Shown here: in pieces, positions 8,456-18,225 of the stretch
Layout of the letters: the number at the start of each line of letters is the position of its first letter
Numbering within the stretch: the first letter of the stretch is position 1
From: RUG13091 sp045113315
Lineage (GTDB): Bacteria; Bacillota_I; Bacilli_A; RFN20; CAG-826
Assembly: GCA_045113315.1 (NCBI GenBank)
Contig: JBGUIX010000014.1
Coordinates: 67,880 to 131,879 of the forward strand
Length of the DNA stretch: 64,000 nucleotides
Direction: 5' to 3'
Translations under genes and position numbers: made by a program
The notes under the pieces: model-generated
Database searches by the model: none
Seen by the model: the letters and a program-made list of their open reading frames with translations, nothing else
What the model was told of the DNA's origin: nothing

Positions 8456-9484
8456 CTAAATCTTTTTTAAATTAATTTGTTCTAAATAGAAATATTCTAA
8501 CTGCTCGCCTGTAGCCTTTAAATTACATTTACTGGCCTTAATATATGCATCATCAATTGTAGGTTTTAATCTATCACTCAAATAATCTTTTATTAATGAG
8601 GTGATAGTTTCGGAATATTCACCTAAATATGCATCTTTACCATCTTCTAGAAAGCCATCTAAGATTGCTTGTTTTCTAGCGATGATTTGACATTTAGAGG
8701 CCATTGCATCAAGAATCGAAATGACGCCTGCGGTTTTATAACCTGGTAAGACAAACACTTCTGCGTTCAACAAGGCACTTCTATATATATCATCAGGAAC
8801 AATAGTGACAAACTTCATGTTCCTAGGAGCAGCATTAATCATCTTTTTAATTCTTAATGAATTATAAATACCTGGTATAGTTTCTTTTCCAATATAATAA
8901 AACAAGGCTTCTGGACAAATCTTTGCGGCGTTAATCATCGCATTGATCCCATCCATCTGATTATCATATTCACCTAAACCAATAACTAATTTACGTGAAC
9001 TATCTTCTCTAAAGTAACGGAAGAAAATAGTTTTCTCGTCCTCTCTAGAGAAATCAAATCGAGACATATTGACTCCTGGTAAAGCGATTGAAATGTTTGA
9101 GGTGACTCCGTTATCTATAAGATAACTTCTGACATTTTCCGTCGGCACCAAAACAAGATCAGCTTTATTTAAAAACTTTAAAGTCTTGTTTGAAATATCC
9201 GTGGTTCTTTTTCCGTCTTTGCTTTTATATTCTAAATAGCTCGCCGATGGATCATCTTCACAATAACAAGCGCTGACAACAACAGGAATATTCTTTTCCT
9301 TAGCTTCATTAATTCTATTTTCATCATCAACAGAAATAAGATGCATGACATCATATTTATCAAGTTCATTACTTGTGTGTTCAATTCCCACCATTTCAAG
9401 GGCGCCCTTAATGGTTTTTCTCAAACGAACGCCCTCAAAATCAGGATATTTTTTATTTGGCTTAAAACTAACCAAGATTTTCAT
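8456..9484 (-). CDS. Group 4-type glycosyltransferase
   Basis: The 342-residue soluble protein has a two-domain GT-B layout: an N-terminal Rossmann-like part with a V-S-A-C-Y-C-E-D-D segment, and a C-terminal part with A-E-V-F-V-L-P-G-Y-K-T-A-G-V-I-S-I-L-D-A-M-A-S-K, which corresponds to the nucleotide-sugar-binding E-x(7)-E region of GT4 enzymes. The motif is loose (the first Glu is replaced), so activity and donor are uncertain. No membrane segment or signal peptide is present. It starts two bases after the gyrA stop and precedes serS, an unusual place for a glycosyltransferase; it is presumably co-transcribed with gyrase. Acceptor unknown; surface glycolipid or polysaccharide synthesis is a guess. 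Confidence 0.7.
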   Translation of the reverse strand: MKILVSFKPNKKYPDFEGVRLRKTIKGALEMVGIEHTSNELDKYDVMHLISVDDENRINEAKEKNIPVVVSACYCEDDPSASYLEYKSKDGKRTTDISNKTLKFLNKADLVLVPTENVRSYLIDNGVTSNISIALPGVNMSRFDFSREDEKTIFFRYFREDSSRKLVIGLGEYDNQMDGINAMINAAKICPEALFYYIGKETIPGIYNSLRIKKMINAAPRNMKFVTIVPDDIYRSALLNAEVFVLPGYKTAGVISILDAMASKCQIIARKQAILDGFLEDGKDAYLGEYSETITSLIKDYLSDRLKPTIDDAYIKASKCNLKATGEQLEYFYLEQINLKKI

Positions 9485-9486
9485 AA

Positions 9487-12114
9487 TTATTCTTCGCTAT
9501 TAACGACTTCTTCGGCTGGAGCTTCTTCGCCTTCAACTTCTTCTTCAGGTTCTTCGTGAGGAACAATAGCGATAGAAGAAACTCTTTGTCTACCTTCAAG
9601 GTTCATAATCTTAACACCTTGAGTGTTACGACTAGCGACACGAACTTGATTTAATGGAGTTCTAATGACAATACCGGCATTAGTGATAACCATTAAGTCA
9701 TCTTCAATATTCACCGCTCTAACAGCGACTAAATTACCAACTTTATCAGTGGCTTTTAAGGTTGAAACACCTTTTGTACCTCTTTTGGTAATACGATATG
9801 TTTGTTCACCGTCATCATCGATGACTTTAGTCATCTTACCATAACCTTTATCGGTCACAACTAAGATGTGGTCACCTTCATAACCAGCGGTACAACCAAC
9901 AACTTTAGCGCCTTCGGCAAGTTCGATACCTTTCACACCAGAAGCGCTACGACCCATTGGTCTGACTTCTTCAACTGGGAAGTTAACCATCTTACCGTTA
10001 CTGGCGGCAATACCGACTAATAATGGTATTTCATTACCTTTTTCATCAGTAACGCCTTCAACCTTTTCGGAGACTTGTTTGACGTTTAATAAGTTATCAC
10101 CTTCACGTAAAGTGATGGCAATCTTACCATTTTGACGAATGGATTCATATTCTTTAATTGGAGTGCGTTTGACAATGCCTTCTGTGGTGAAGAACATTAA
10201 GAAACGATTATCTTTATATTCATCCACAGCGATAATAGATTTAACGTTTTCGCCTTTTTCAATATTAATTAAATTGATCACAGGCACGCCTTTACCAGTT
10301 CTTTGATATTCAGGAACTTGGTAACCACGAATACGATAAACTTTACCTAAATCGGTGAAGAATAATAAGTCGGTGTGGGTTTTAGTATAAATCATTAATT
10401 CCACAACATCGTTTTCGTTTAAGGAAGCACCACGAACACCTCTTCCACCTCTATTTTGGGTTCTGAACGTGTCAGCAGATAATCTCTTCACATAGCCACC
10501 TCTTGATAAGGTGATAACAATATCTTCTTGTGGGATTAAATCTTCATCATCGATAGAAGCATCACTATTAGTGATTTCAGTTCTTCTCTCATCACCGAAT
10601 TTTTCTTTGATTTGTTCTAATTCTTCGATGACAACAGCGACTTCGTTTTCTCTAGAAGAAAGAATACGTTTATATTCCGCAATATTCTTTTCTAGTTGCA
10701 CTCTTTCAGCTTCTAATTTTTCATTTTCAATACCGGTTAAACGACGTAAGTTCATCGCTAAAATAGCTTGGACTTGTGGATCGCTGAAACCGTATTTTTC
10801 CATTAATCTATTGGTGGCTTCTTCAGGTGTGGAGCTATCTTTGATGATATCAACGATATCATCGATATTGTCGTGACACTTGATTAAACCAACAACGATA
10901 TGATCACGGAATTCATCTTTTTCTAATAAGTATTTGGTTCTTCTTTCAATAACGGAAACTTGGAAATCCAAATATTCTTGTAACATGGTTTTTAAGGAAC
11001 ACACTTTTGGAGCGTTGTCCACTAAGCAGAGGTTGATGATACCAAAGCTAACTTGTAACTGTGTCATCTTAAATAATTGATTTAATAAGACTTCAGGAAT
11101 AGCGTCTCTTCTCACTTCGATAACGACACGGATACCATCTTTATTAGATTCATCTCTAATATCGGTAATGCCATCGATAACTTTATCTCTAACAAGGCTC
11201 GCCATATTTTCAATCATGTTGGCTTTGTTCACACCATAAGGAACTTCGTCAACAACGATTCTCTTTAGACCGTGTTCACCACGTTCTTCGATATGACATT
11301 TACTTCTAATAGCGATGCTACCAGTACCAGTTTCATAAGCTTCTCTGATACCACCTCTACCGAGGATTAAACCACCGGTTGGGAAATCTGGACCTTTAAC
11401 ATATTCCATCAATTCTTCTGTGGTAATATCTGGGTTTTTGCTTAAAGCAACGACACCATCAATGACTTCACCTAAATTGTGTGGAGGAATGTTTGTGGCC
11501 ATACCAACAGCGATACCACTACTACCATTAACAAGTAAGTTAGGGAATCTAGATGGTAAGACAGTTGGTTCTTGGTCAACACCATCGTAGTTATCCATGA
11601 AATCGACAACATCACAACCGATGTCTCTGACCATCTCTAAGGCCATCTTAGCCATACGAGCTTCTGTATAACGGTAAGCCGCAGGTTCATCACCATCGAT
11701 GGAACCGAAGTTACCGTGACCTTCAACAAGTGTATATCTCATAGAGAATGGTTGGGCTAATCTGACTAAAGCACCATAGATTGCCGCGTCACCATGAGGG
11801 TGATATTTACCCATAACGTCACCGACGATACGAGCGCACTTCTTAAATGGTTTATCTGGAGTATTGCCTGATTCGGACATCGAATAGACAATTCTTCTAT
11901 GAACAGGTTTCATACCATCTCTAACATCAGGAATGGCACGTGCGACGATAACACTCATCGCGTAATCAAGGAATGATTCTTGAACTAATCCGACTGTATC
12001 AACATCAGTTAAGCCCGCAACAATTCCTTCTTCAATATCTTCTGCTTCTGGAGCAGTTTCTTCTTCAGATTCATTAACTTGTTCATCAAGTTTCTTTTCT
12101 TCTTCAAATAACAT
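9487..12114 (-). CDS. gyrA: DNA gyrase subunit A
   Basis: The 875-residue protein breaks and rejoins DNA with GyrB to introduce negative supercoils. The active tyrosine is Y149 in A-A-Y-R-Y-T-E-A-R; the C-terminal domain holds the GyrA-box variant Q-N-R-G-G-R-G, supporting gyrase over topoisomerase IV. The first 30 residues and last 25 are acidic extensions. In the quinolone-binding helix (H-P-H-G-D-A-A-I-Y-G, residues 105-114) the positions matching E. coli Ser83 and Asp87 are Ala110 and Gly114. An AAGGAGG ribosome binding site precedes the ATG. It follows gyrB by 18 bases in the yaaA-recF-gyrB-gyrA order typical near oriC. Confidence 0.98.
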   Translation of the reverse strand: MLFEEEKKLDEQVNESEEETAPEAEDIEEGIVAGLTDVDTVGLVQESFLDYAMSVIVARAIPDVRDGMKPVHRRIVYSMSESGNTPDKPFKKCARIVGDVMGKYHPHGDAAIYGALVRLAQPFSMRYTLVEGHGNFGSIDGDEPAAYRYTEARMAKMALEMVRDIGCDVVDFMDNYDGVDQEPTVLPSRFPNLLVNGSSGIAVGMATNIPPHNLGEVIDGVVALSKNPDITTEELMEYVKGPDFPTGGLILGRGGIREAYETGTGSIAIRSKCHIEERGEHGLKRIVVDEVPYGVNKANMIENMASLVRDKVIDGITDIRDESNKDGIRVVIEVRRDAIPEVLLNQLFKMTQLQVSFGIINLCLVDNAPKVCSLKTMLQEYLDFQVSVIERRTKYLLEKDEFRDHIVVGLIKCHDNIDDIVDIIKDSSTPEEATNRLMEKYGFSDPQVQAILAMNLRRLTGIENEKLEAERVQLEKNIAEYKRILSSRENEVAVVIEELEQIKEKFGDERRTEITNSDASIDDEDLIPQEDIVITLSRGGYVKRLSADTFRTQNRGGRGVRGASLNENDVVELMIYTKTHTDLLFFTDLGKVYRIRGYQVPEYQRTGKGVPVINLINIEKGENVKSIIAVDEYKDNRFLMFFTTEGIVKRTPIKEYESIRQNGKIAITLREGDNLLNVKQVSEKVEGVTDEKGNEIPLLVGIAASNGKMVNFPVEEVRPMGRSASGVKGIELAEGAKVVGCTAGYEGDHILVVTDKGYGKMTKVIDDDGEQTYRITKRGTKGVSTLKATDKVGNLVAVRAVNIEDDLMVITNAGIVIRTPLNQVRVASRNTQGVKIMNLEGRQRVSSIAIVPHEEPEEEVEGEEAPAEEVVNSEE

Positions 12115-12132
12115 GAATTGCTACCTCCTTTA

Positions 12133-14190
12133 CTAGATGTCTAAGTTCTTCACGAATTTCGCATTAGCGTGAATGAACTCTTTACGTGGGTCAACATTAT
12201 CACCCATTAAATCGGTGAAGACTTGTTCCGCTTTAATTGCATCATCTAAGGTGACACGAAGCATCTTACGATTCTTTGGATCCATAGTGGTTTCCCATAA
12301 TTGTTCGGCGTCCATTTCACCAAGACCTTTATAACGTTGGAATGGATAACCTGGTTTTAAATTTAATCTCTTCTTAATGAGTTCGAGTTGATCGTCGTTA
12401 TATGCATAGTATTGTTTACCATGATATTCGACTTTATATAATGGAGGTTGAGCGATATATACGTAACCTTCGGTAATCAAAGGACGCATAAATCTATAGA
12501 AGAATGTTAATAATAAGATTCTGATGTGACTACCATCGACATCAGCATCGGTCATAATTACGACTTTGTGGTATCTGATTTTAGAGGTATCAAATTCTGG
12601 GTCAATGCCCCCACCAATCGCGGTAATCATGTTACCTATTTCTGCGTTAGCAAAAATACGTTTTGCTTGAGCTTTTTCAACGTTAAGAATCTTACCACGA
12701 AGTGGAAGAATAGCTTGTGTTTCACGGTTACGACCGTTTTTCGCACTACCACCAGCGGAATTACCCTCAACGATATATAATTCACACTCTTCTGGGTTTC
12801 TAGAGGAACAATCTGCTAATTTACCAGGAAGTGTGGTTAATTCTAATGAGCCTTTTCTACGGAAATCTTCACGAGCTTTACGAGCCGCCATACGAGCGTT
12901 CGCAGCCATGACGATTTTTTCCATAATCATTCTGGCTAGTTTTGGATCCTCTAATAAGAATCTTTGGAATTGTTCACTAACGATACCGTTAACAATCTTT
13001 CTGACTTCAGAGTTTCCTAATTTAGTTTTTGTTTGTCCTTCAAATTGTGGGTTTGGATGTTTGACGGAGATAACAGCGGTTAAACCTTCAGCGATATCTT
13101 CATAAGTTAAATCATCTTCACCATCTTTTAAGAACTTATATTCACGACAATAGTTATTAACAACCTTTCTCATCGCTTCTTTGAAGCCTGTTTCGTGCAT
13201 ACCACCTTCATGGGTATGGACGTTATTACAGAAGGAATAGACGTTAGCACTATAACCATCATCATATTGGAAAGCGATTTCTGCATATACGTGAGCGGTG
13301 TTTCCGCTTGCTAATGTAATTGGGACAGAACCTTCACAATAGATAACTTCATCAAAGAGTCTAGTTTTGTGGTTATTGATGAATAAGACATATTCTTTAA
13401 TACCACCTTTATAGCAGAAACTTTCTTTGACTGGTTGTTCGCCTCTATCATCAATGACAGTGATTCTAATACCTCTATTTAAGAAAGCGGTTTGTCTCAT
13501 TCTGTCACGGATGGTTTCATAACTATATTCAGTTGTGTCTTGGAAAATGGCTGGATCAGGCTTAAATGTGACTTTGGTACCATTTTGGTTCTTATCGCAA
13601 GTACCGATTTTCTTTAAGTGCTCAACAATGTGTCCACCATTGACGAATTTGATGTAATAAACACCACCATCTTTTTGAACGGTAACTTCACACCATTCAG
13701 AAAGGGCGTTAACAACTGAGGCACCAACACCGTGAAGACCACCGGAAACTTTATATCCTCCGCCTTCACCGAATTTACCACCAGCATGTAAGACAGTATA
13801 AACTGTTTCAACACCAGATAAGCCGCTCTTTGCGACCACGTCAACAGGAATGCCACGACCATTGTCCACAACTGTGATTGTGTTTCCTTTATTAATTGTT
13901 ACTGTCACTTCTGTACAGTATCCCGCTAAAGCTTCATCGATTGAGTTATCGACGATTTCCCACACGAGGTGGTGTAGACCAGCCGCGGATGTTGTACCAA
14001 TGTACATACCTGGTCTTTTTCTGACTGCTTCAAGTCCCTCTAAAACTTGAATGTTGGTTGCTGTATATTTCGCATCAGCTTTTTCGAGTTGAGCTTCTTC
14101 TTCGTTCATCTCGGAAACTTCAACTTTAATCTCTGGAGCGGGATTTTCGGTTTTTGTTTCTTGTTCAGCAACTTTCTTTTCTTCTTCCAT
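12133..14190 (-). CDS. gyrB: DNA gyrase subunit B
   Basis: GyrB (685 residues) hydrolyses ATP to drive supercoiling. The GHKL ATPase domain shows E-I-V-D-N-S-I-D-E (about 78-86), D-N-G-R-G-I-P and G-G-L-H-G-V-G; the TOPRIM domain has E-G-N-S-A-G-G-S-A-K (475-484) and D-A-D-V-D-G-S-H-I-R. The residue equivalent to E. coli Asp426, normally D in E-G-D-S-A-G-G-S, is Asn477. The N-terminal 40 residues are an extra charged extension. AGGAGG lies before the ATG. The gene sits between recF and gyrA in one operon. Confidence 0.98.
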   Translation of the reverse strand: MEEEKKVAEQETKTENPAPEIKVEVSEMNEEEAQLEKADAKYTATNIQVLEGLEAVRKRPGMYIGTTSAAGLHHLVWEIVDNSIDEALAGYCTEVTVTINKGNTITVVDNGRGIPVDVVAKSGLSGVETVYTVLHAGGKFGEGGGYKVSGGLHGVGASVVNALSEWCEVTVQKDGGVYYIKFVNGGHIVEHLKKIGTCDKNQNGTKVTFKPDPAIFQDTTEYSYETIRDRMRQTAFLNRGIRITVIDDRGEQPVKESFCYKGGIKEYVLFINNHKTRLFDEVIYCEGSVPITLASGNTAHVYAEIAFQYDDGYSANVYSFCNNVHTHEGGMHETGFKEAMRKVVNNYCREYKFLKDGEDDLTYEDIAEGLTAVISVKHPNPQFEGQTKTKLGNSEVRKIVNGIVSEQFQRFLLEDPKLARMIMEKIVMAANARMAARKAREDFRRKGSLELTTLPGKLADCSSRNPEECELYIVEGNSAGGSAKNGRNRETQAILPLRGKILNVEKAQAKRIFANAEIGNMITAIGGGIDPEFDTSKIRYHKVVIMTDADVDGSHIRILLLTFFYRFMRPLITEGYVYIAQPPLYKVEYHGKQYYAYNDDQLELIKKRLNLKPGYPFQRYKGLGEMDAEQLWETTMDPKNRKMLRVTLDDAIKAEQVFTDLMGDNVDPRKEFIHANAKFVKNLDI

Positions 14191-14208
14191 TTGAAGACCT
14201 CCTATTCT

Positions 14209-15258
14209 TTACTTTTTTATCTGATACTGAGCAGCGCCTTCGACCTCAAGCTTGGTCGCGGTGATAAAAACCTGCTCTAGTTTCTTCACAAATTTGATTA
14301 ATCTAATGCGATGGGCTTGATCGAGTTCACTCATCACATCATCAAGGACCACTACTGGTCTTTTGTCCTTATCCTCAATTAAGAAGTAAGGGCTGAGCTT
14401 TAAGGCGAGGGAGACGATACGGTTTTCACCTTGAGAGCCAAACTCCCCAATATCACGTCCATTTAGACTGATTGAGAAGTCTTCTCGATGAACCCCGATA
14501 GTTGTCATCTTCTGACGTAAATCTCTCTCCTCACTCTTCTTAAACGCTTCTAACGCTTCTTTTTGGAAATCTTTTCCGTATTCGATGAAGGGCTGATAGA
14601 TGATTTCTAACTTTCCTTCTTCGCCCGTGAGCGCGCGCGTTATTTTTATAAGGATATCATTGATATCCTTGACATACATCTGCCTATAAGAGACGATTGG
14701 ACCACTTAGTTTGGCCAACATTTCTGTCGTTGTTTCTAATAGAACGGGGTCGACTTTATCGCTCTTTAATAGGTCATTTCTCTCCTTTAATACTTTGTTA
14801 TAACGAGAGATGTAATCGAGATAGGGTTGACTCTTTTTACAAAGATTAATATCTAAGAAATTCCTTCTGGTTTTTGGAGAACCTCTAAACATCAATACGT
14901 CTTTAGGTTCAAAGAGCAGTACATTCATAACATTGGATAGTTCCGATATCTTAGATATCGTTTTACCATTTATGAAGATCTGCTTACCTTCAGGAGTAAT
15001 TAGGATTCTAATCTTTCTTTTTAAATCTCCTTCTTCGCACATCGCGTTAATTTCCGCTTTATCTTTGCCTTTTTGAATTAGATCGGTTTCTTCATTAGCT
15101 CGGAAGCTTCTCGCTAAAGAGAGAAAATAGATGGCTTCCGCAACATTGGTCTTTCCTGCCGCATTTGGTCCAGTCAATATGTTTAAATTTGGCGAGAAAT
15201 CATATGTAAGATAAGCGTGATTTCTGAAGTTCTTGAGGGATAATGTTTTAACAATCAT
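14209..15258 (-). CDS. recF: DNA replication and repair protein RecF
   Basis: RecF is an SMC-like ATPase that, with RecO and RecR, loads RecA at single-strand gaps. The 349-residue protein begins with the expected N-F-R-N-H and has a Walker A motif G-P-N-A-A-G-K-T-N (about residues 31-39), a signature stretch F-G-S-Q-G-E-N-R-I-V-S-L-A, and Walker B with V-V-V-L-D-D-V-M-S-E-L-D. It starts two bases after the yaaA stop and precedes gyrB by 18 bases. recR is also in this window, at 45698-46294. Confidence 0.97.
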   Translation of the reverse strand: MIVKTLSLKNFRNHAYLTYDFSPNLNILTGPNAAGKTNVAEAIYFLSLARSFRANEETDLIQKGKDKAEINAMCEEGDLKRKIRILITPEGKQIFINGKTISKISELSNVMNVLLFEPKDVLMFRGSPKTRRNFLDINLCKKSQPYLDYISRYNKVLKERNDLLKSDKVDPVLLETTTEMLAKLSGPIVSYRQMYVKDINDILIKITRALTGEEGKLEIIYQPFIEYGKDFQKEALEAFKKSEERDLRQKMTTIGVHREDFSISLNGRDIGEFGSQGENRIVSLALKLSPYFLIEDKDKRPVVVLDDVMSELDQAHRIRLIKFVKKLEQVFITATKLEVEGAAQYQIKK

Positions 15259-15260
15259 GC

Positions 15261-15479
15261 TTATTTGATAACAAACAGCGCGTTAGGGAGCTTTATTTCA
15301 TCACCTCTATAAAGTTTACGTCCGCGACGATTTTCGCTCTCACCGTTTACCAAAACAACGGTTTCTGACAAATAAACTTTCGCCATTCCTCCAGTGGGAA
15401 TTTCGCCGACAATCTTTAGCAAAGACTGCAAGGTGATATACTCTTCTTCCTTGTTTAGAAACACTTCTTTTTGGCCCAC
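15261..15479 (-). CDS. yaaA: S4-domain RNA-binding protein YaaA
   Basis: This 72-residue protein is a single S4 domain of the YaaA/YlmH-like type always found between dnaN and recF in Firmicutes; the core reads L-Q-S-L-L-K-I-V-G-E-I-P-T-G-G-M-A-K and ends G-R-K-L-Y-R-G-D-E-I. It starts with GTG, supported by AAGGAG seven bases upstream and by the lack of another in-frame start. It is the first gene of the yaaA-recF-gyrB-gyrA operon; a TACAAT box on the minus strand (complement of 15498-15503) is a candidate -10. RNA target unknown. Confidence 0.93.
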   Translation of the reverse strand: MGQKEVFLNKEEEYITLQSLLKIVGEIPTGGMAKVYLSETVVLVNGESENRRGRKLYRGDEIKLPNALFVIK

Positions 15480-15513
15480 AAAAAACTCCTTACGATAATT
15501 GTATCATATATAA

Positions 15514-15538
15514 ATAAAAAAGGGAATAATTTATTCCC
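15514..15538 (-). terminator. Intrinsic terminator after dnaN
   Basis: GGGAATAA (522-529 of the 15 kb block) pairs with TTATTCCC, followed by a T-rich tract on the minus strand. It divides the dnaA-dnaN unit from the yaaA-gyrA operon. Confidence 0.85.
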
Positions 15539-15574
15539 TCTTCTATTATATGTTCTAAATTACCTATTTTTTGC

Positions 15575-16696
15575 TTAATAAGTGCGCACTGGAGTAACGA
15601 TTTGAATGACCGAGTCATCTGAAGCGTTTTGAACGATAAAGGGCTTCATTTCGCCTACAAACGCAAAGGTGACATCTTCACAGTTTAAAGCCTTCACTGC
15701 AGCAACCACAAATTCACTGTTAAATGAAACCTTTAAATCTTGTCCATCGTATTTGAAAATATCAACTCTTTCAATAGCGGAGCCAACCTGTTGGCTTTTT
15801 GCTGAAATTTCAACACCATTTTCATTCATTGATAAGTCTACAACATTCTCTCTATCCATGGACAAAATGTTCGCACGGTCAATGGCTTTAATTAAGTCAG
15901 AAGCATTAACTTCTAAGTGATAATTAGTCACCCTTGGAACGATGTTTTTGGTGTTTGGATAATCACCCGCAATTAATCTAGAGGCAACAACTGTTCTTCC
16001 TAAAGAGAATAGGGCTTTTTTATCAGAGAAACTGACATCGACTCCATCCAAACCTTCTAATAAGTGATCGACTTCAATCATCATCTTGGCAGGAACGTTA
16101 GCGACAAAATTAATTCCATCAGGTATCTTGATATCTTTTCTCGCCATTCTTGCTGAGTCAGTCGCAGTGGCGGTTAATACGCCGTTAGCGGCTTCTAAAT
16201 TCATCGCAGTAAGAATTGGTCTTTGTTCTTTTAAAGATGCCGCAAATGCGGTTTGTGACACTAAAGAATCAAAATCTGCTTTAGTAAGAGTTAAGGAGGT
16301 TCCGTTTGGCTCTAAATCTAAATCAGGATATTCCTCTGGTCTAACACAATTTAATTTATATTCGGAACGATTATCGCTAATAGTAGCAATTGTGGAATCA
16401 ATGACATCGAAAGTGATTTCTTCAGACTCCATCTTTCTAGCAATTTCAGTAATAAGTTTGGAATTAATTAAAGTAGCACCCTCTTTATAATTTCTAATGA
16501 TTTCTAAACCATTTAGTTTATAAGGAACTTGTGTTTTGATTGTTAAATCGTAGTTAGATCCAGTAATAAATAAACCATTTTCATTTAATTCAATTTTTAA
16601 ATTAGCTAATACCGCAACTGCTACTTTGCTAGCAACTGCTCTAGATGCAACTACTAATCCTTTTAAGAATTCTTCTCTTTTAATTGTGAATCTCAT
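15575..16696 (-). CDS. dnaN: DNA polymerase III beta sliding clamp
   Basis: The 373-residue protein has the three similar domains (about 1-125, 126-250, 251-373) of the ring-shaped clamp that tethers polymerase to DNA. Recognisable elements include the N-terminal F-L-K-G-L-V-V-A-S-R-A-V, the central F-A-A-S-L-K-E-Q-R-P-I-L-T-A-M-N stretch and the C-terminal I-V-T-P-V-R-T-Y, the conserved P-V/M-R end. It lies directly downstream of dnaA, separated by 152 bases that contain two DnaA boxes. Confidence 0.98.
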   Translation of the reverse strand: MRFTIKREEFLKGLVVASRAVASKVAVAVLANLKIELNENGLFITGSNYDLTIKTQVPYKLNGLEIIRNYKEGATLINSKLITEIARKMESEEITFDVIDSTIATISDNRSEYKLNCVRPEEYPDLDLEPNGTSLTLTKADFDSLVSQTAFAASLKEQRPILTAMNLEAANGVLTATATDSARMARKDIKIPDGINFVANVPAKMMIEVDHLLEGLDGVDVSFSDKKALFSLGRTVVASRLIAGDYPNTKNIVPRVTNYHLEVNASDLIKAIDRANILSMDRENVVDLSMNENGVEISAKSQQVGSAIERVDIFKYDGQDLKVSFNSEFVVAAVKALNCEDVTFAFVGEMKPFIVQNASDDSVIQIVTPVRTY

Positions 16697-16848
16697 ATTA
16701 ATTCCTTTCTTTATTTATTATATTAATAATAATTATAATCTCTGTGGATATGTGGATAACTCCTAAGGTTTCTACTTTTTAAATCACCAACATTCATTTT
16801 ATCACAGGAGCCTTATTTTGAGAATTTTATTTTTTTAAATAAACAATA
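16697..16848. other. Origin segment between dnaA and dnaN (DnaA boxes, AT-rich element)
   Basis: Two adjacent DnaA boxes are present: TGTGGATAA at 16751-16759 (the reverse complement of the consensus TTATCCACA) and TGTGGATAT at 16743-16751. They abut a nearly pure AT tract at about 16705-16740 that contains TAATAATAA-like triplets reminiscent of DnaA-trio elements. In B. subtilis the unwinding site lies at the same place, so this is the likely duplex-opening part of a bipartite oriC. The opening role is inference. Confidence 0.75.
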
Positions 16849-18225
16849 TTACGCTTTCAGTCTTTTTTTTAGTTCGTTAACCGCTTCTTTTGTTGTCTCA
16901 TCAGTTTTCAACAAGTTTTCCACTTTTGTAATAGCACTTATCACCGTTGAATGATCTTTACCACCGAACATATCACCTATCTTTTTATAAGGAAGATGGA
17001 GAATATCTTCAATTAAGTACATAGCGATGTGTCTAGCTAATGCGATTTGAGCGGTTCTGATCTTTCCTGTTAACTGTGAACTGGTTAAGTTGTAATAATC
17101 CGCGACAACATTAATAATCTTTTGTTCATTAAGTTGTGTCGCTAGTTGTTTACCACCCACCAAACTTGAAACAGCTTCCACCGCCACTTCCATAGTGATC
17201 TTGTCTGTTTTCTTCATAGATACAACTATAAACATTAACCTATTTAACGCACCTTCCAGCTCTCTAACATTCTTTGAGAATTTATCAGCGTAGAAGTACA
17301 AGACGTTTTCGTCGAAATTATTGATATCTAAACCGTTTGCTTCAATCTTTTTTCTTAAGATTTCGACACATGTGTTTTGATCAGGTTCTTTGATATCAAC
17401 AACTAAGCCCTGAATGAATCTGGTAACCAATCTTTCATCGAGTTTTGCTAATTCGTTTGGTTGTCTATCTGAGGTTATGACAATTTGCTTACCGCGATTG
17501 ATTAAATCAGAGTAAATATAGAAGAACATTTCCTGAGTTTGCACACGATTTGCTAATAATTGCACATCATCTAAGAGCAAAACATCAACGGTTTTAAAGA
17601 AGTCTTTTAATGATTGAGATTCCTTTTCTCCACGGACATATCTAACGTATTCTTCAACGAAATCATTAGCGTTGATATATAGGATTTTAGCGTTAGGATT
17701 TCTTTCTTTGATTAAGTAATTCCCGATAGCGTGTAAAAGGTGAGTTTTACCTAAACCTGAATGGGAATGGATAAATAAAGGGTTATACATTTTTCCTGGG
17801 TTGGATGCGATGAGTAAAGCAGCTTGAGAAGCCTCTCTATTGAATTGACCTACAACAAAGTTATCAAATGTTAAGTTTGGATTTAAAACAGCATCAGGAA
17901 AATATTGTTGTTTTTTGACGGTTACAGTTTCGACTTTTTCACTCTTTTCTTTCTCTTTGAGTTCTTGATCAAAAACAAATTCTAATTGGAAGTTAGATTG
18001 AGTGATTTCGTTCACTACGCTTGTGAAAAGATCGTAATATTTAGTTTGGAATAAAGTGACACCTAACTTAGTGTTTGCGGCGACAATTATTTTATTTCCT
18101 TGTATTTCATATATATAAGTAGAAGCGAAAAGAGAATCAAATAATTGCTTTTCCCCTAATTGTTCTTCAATTCTTTTTAAGGTACGGTCCCATAACTGGG
18201 CAATCTCTGATACTGAGCTAATCAT
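16849..18225 (-). CDS. dnaA: Chromosomal replication initiator protein DnaA
   Basis: DnaA (458 residues) binds 9-bp boxes at oriC and melts the origin in its ATP form. Domain I spans about 1-90, a short linker follows, the AAA+ domain (about 115-330) has Walker A G-L-G-K-T-H-L-L-H and Walker B V-L-L-L-D-D-V-Q-L-L, and domain IV ends with the DNA-binding signature G-G-K-D-H-S-T-V. AAGGAT lies upstream of the ATG. It is divergent from rpmH, with DnaA boxes in the shared 471-bp region, so it is probably autoregulated. Confidence 0.99.
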   Translation of the reverse strand: MISSVSEIAQLWDRTLKRIEEQLGEKQLFDSLFASTYIYEIQGNKIIVAANTKLGVTLFQTKYYDLFTSVVNEITQSNFQLEFVFDQELKEKEKSEKVETVTVKKQQYFPDAVLNPNLTFDNFVVGQFNREASQAALLIASNPGKMYNPLFIHSHSGLGKTHLLHAIGNYLIKERNPNAKILYINANDFVEEYVRYVRGEKESQSLKDFFKTVDVLLLDDVQLLANRVQTQEMFFYIYSDLINRGKQIVITSDRQPNELAKLDERLVTRFIQGLVVDIKEPDQNTCVEILRKKIEANGLDINNFDENVLYFYADKFSKNVRELEGALNRLMFIVVSMKKTDKITMEVAVEAVSSLVGGKQLATQLNEQKIINVVADYYNLTSSQLTGKIRTAQIALARHIAMYLIEDILHLPYKKIGDMFGGKDHSTVISAITKVENLLKTDETTKEAVNELKKRLKA

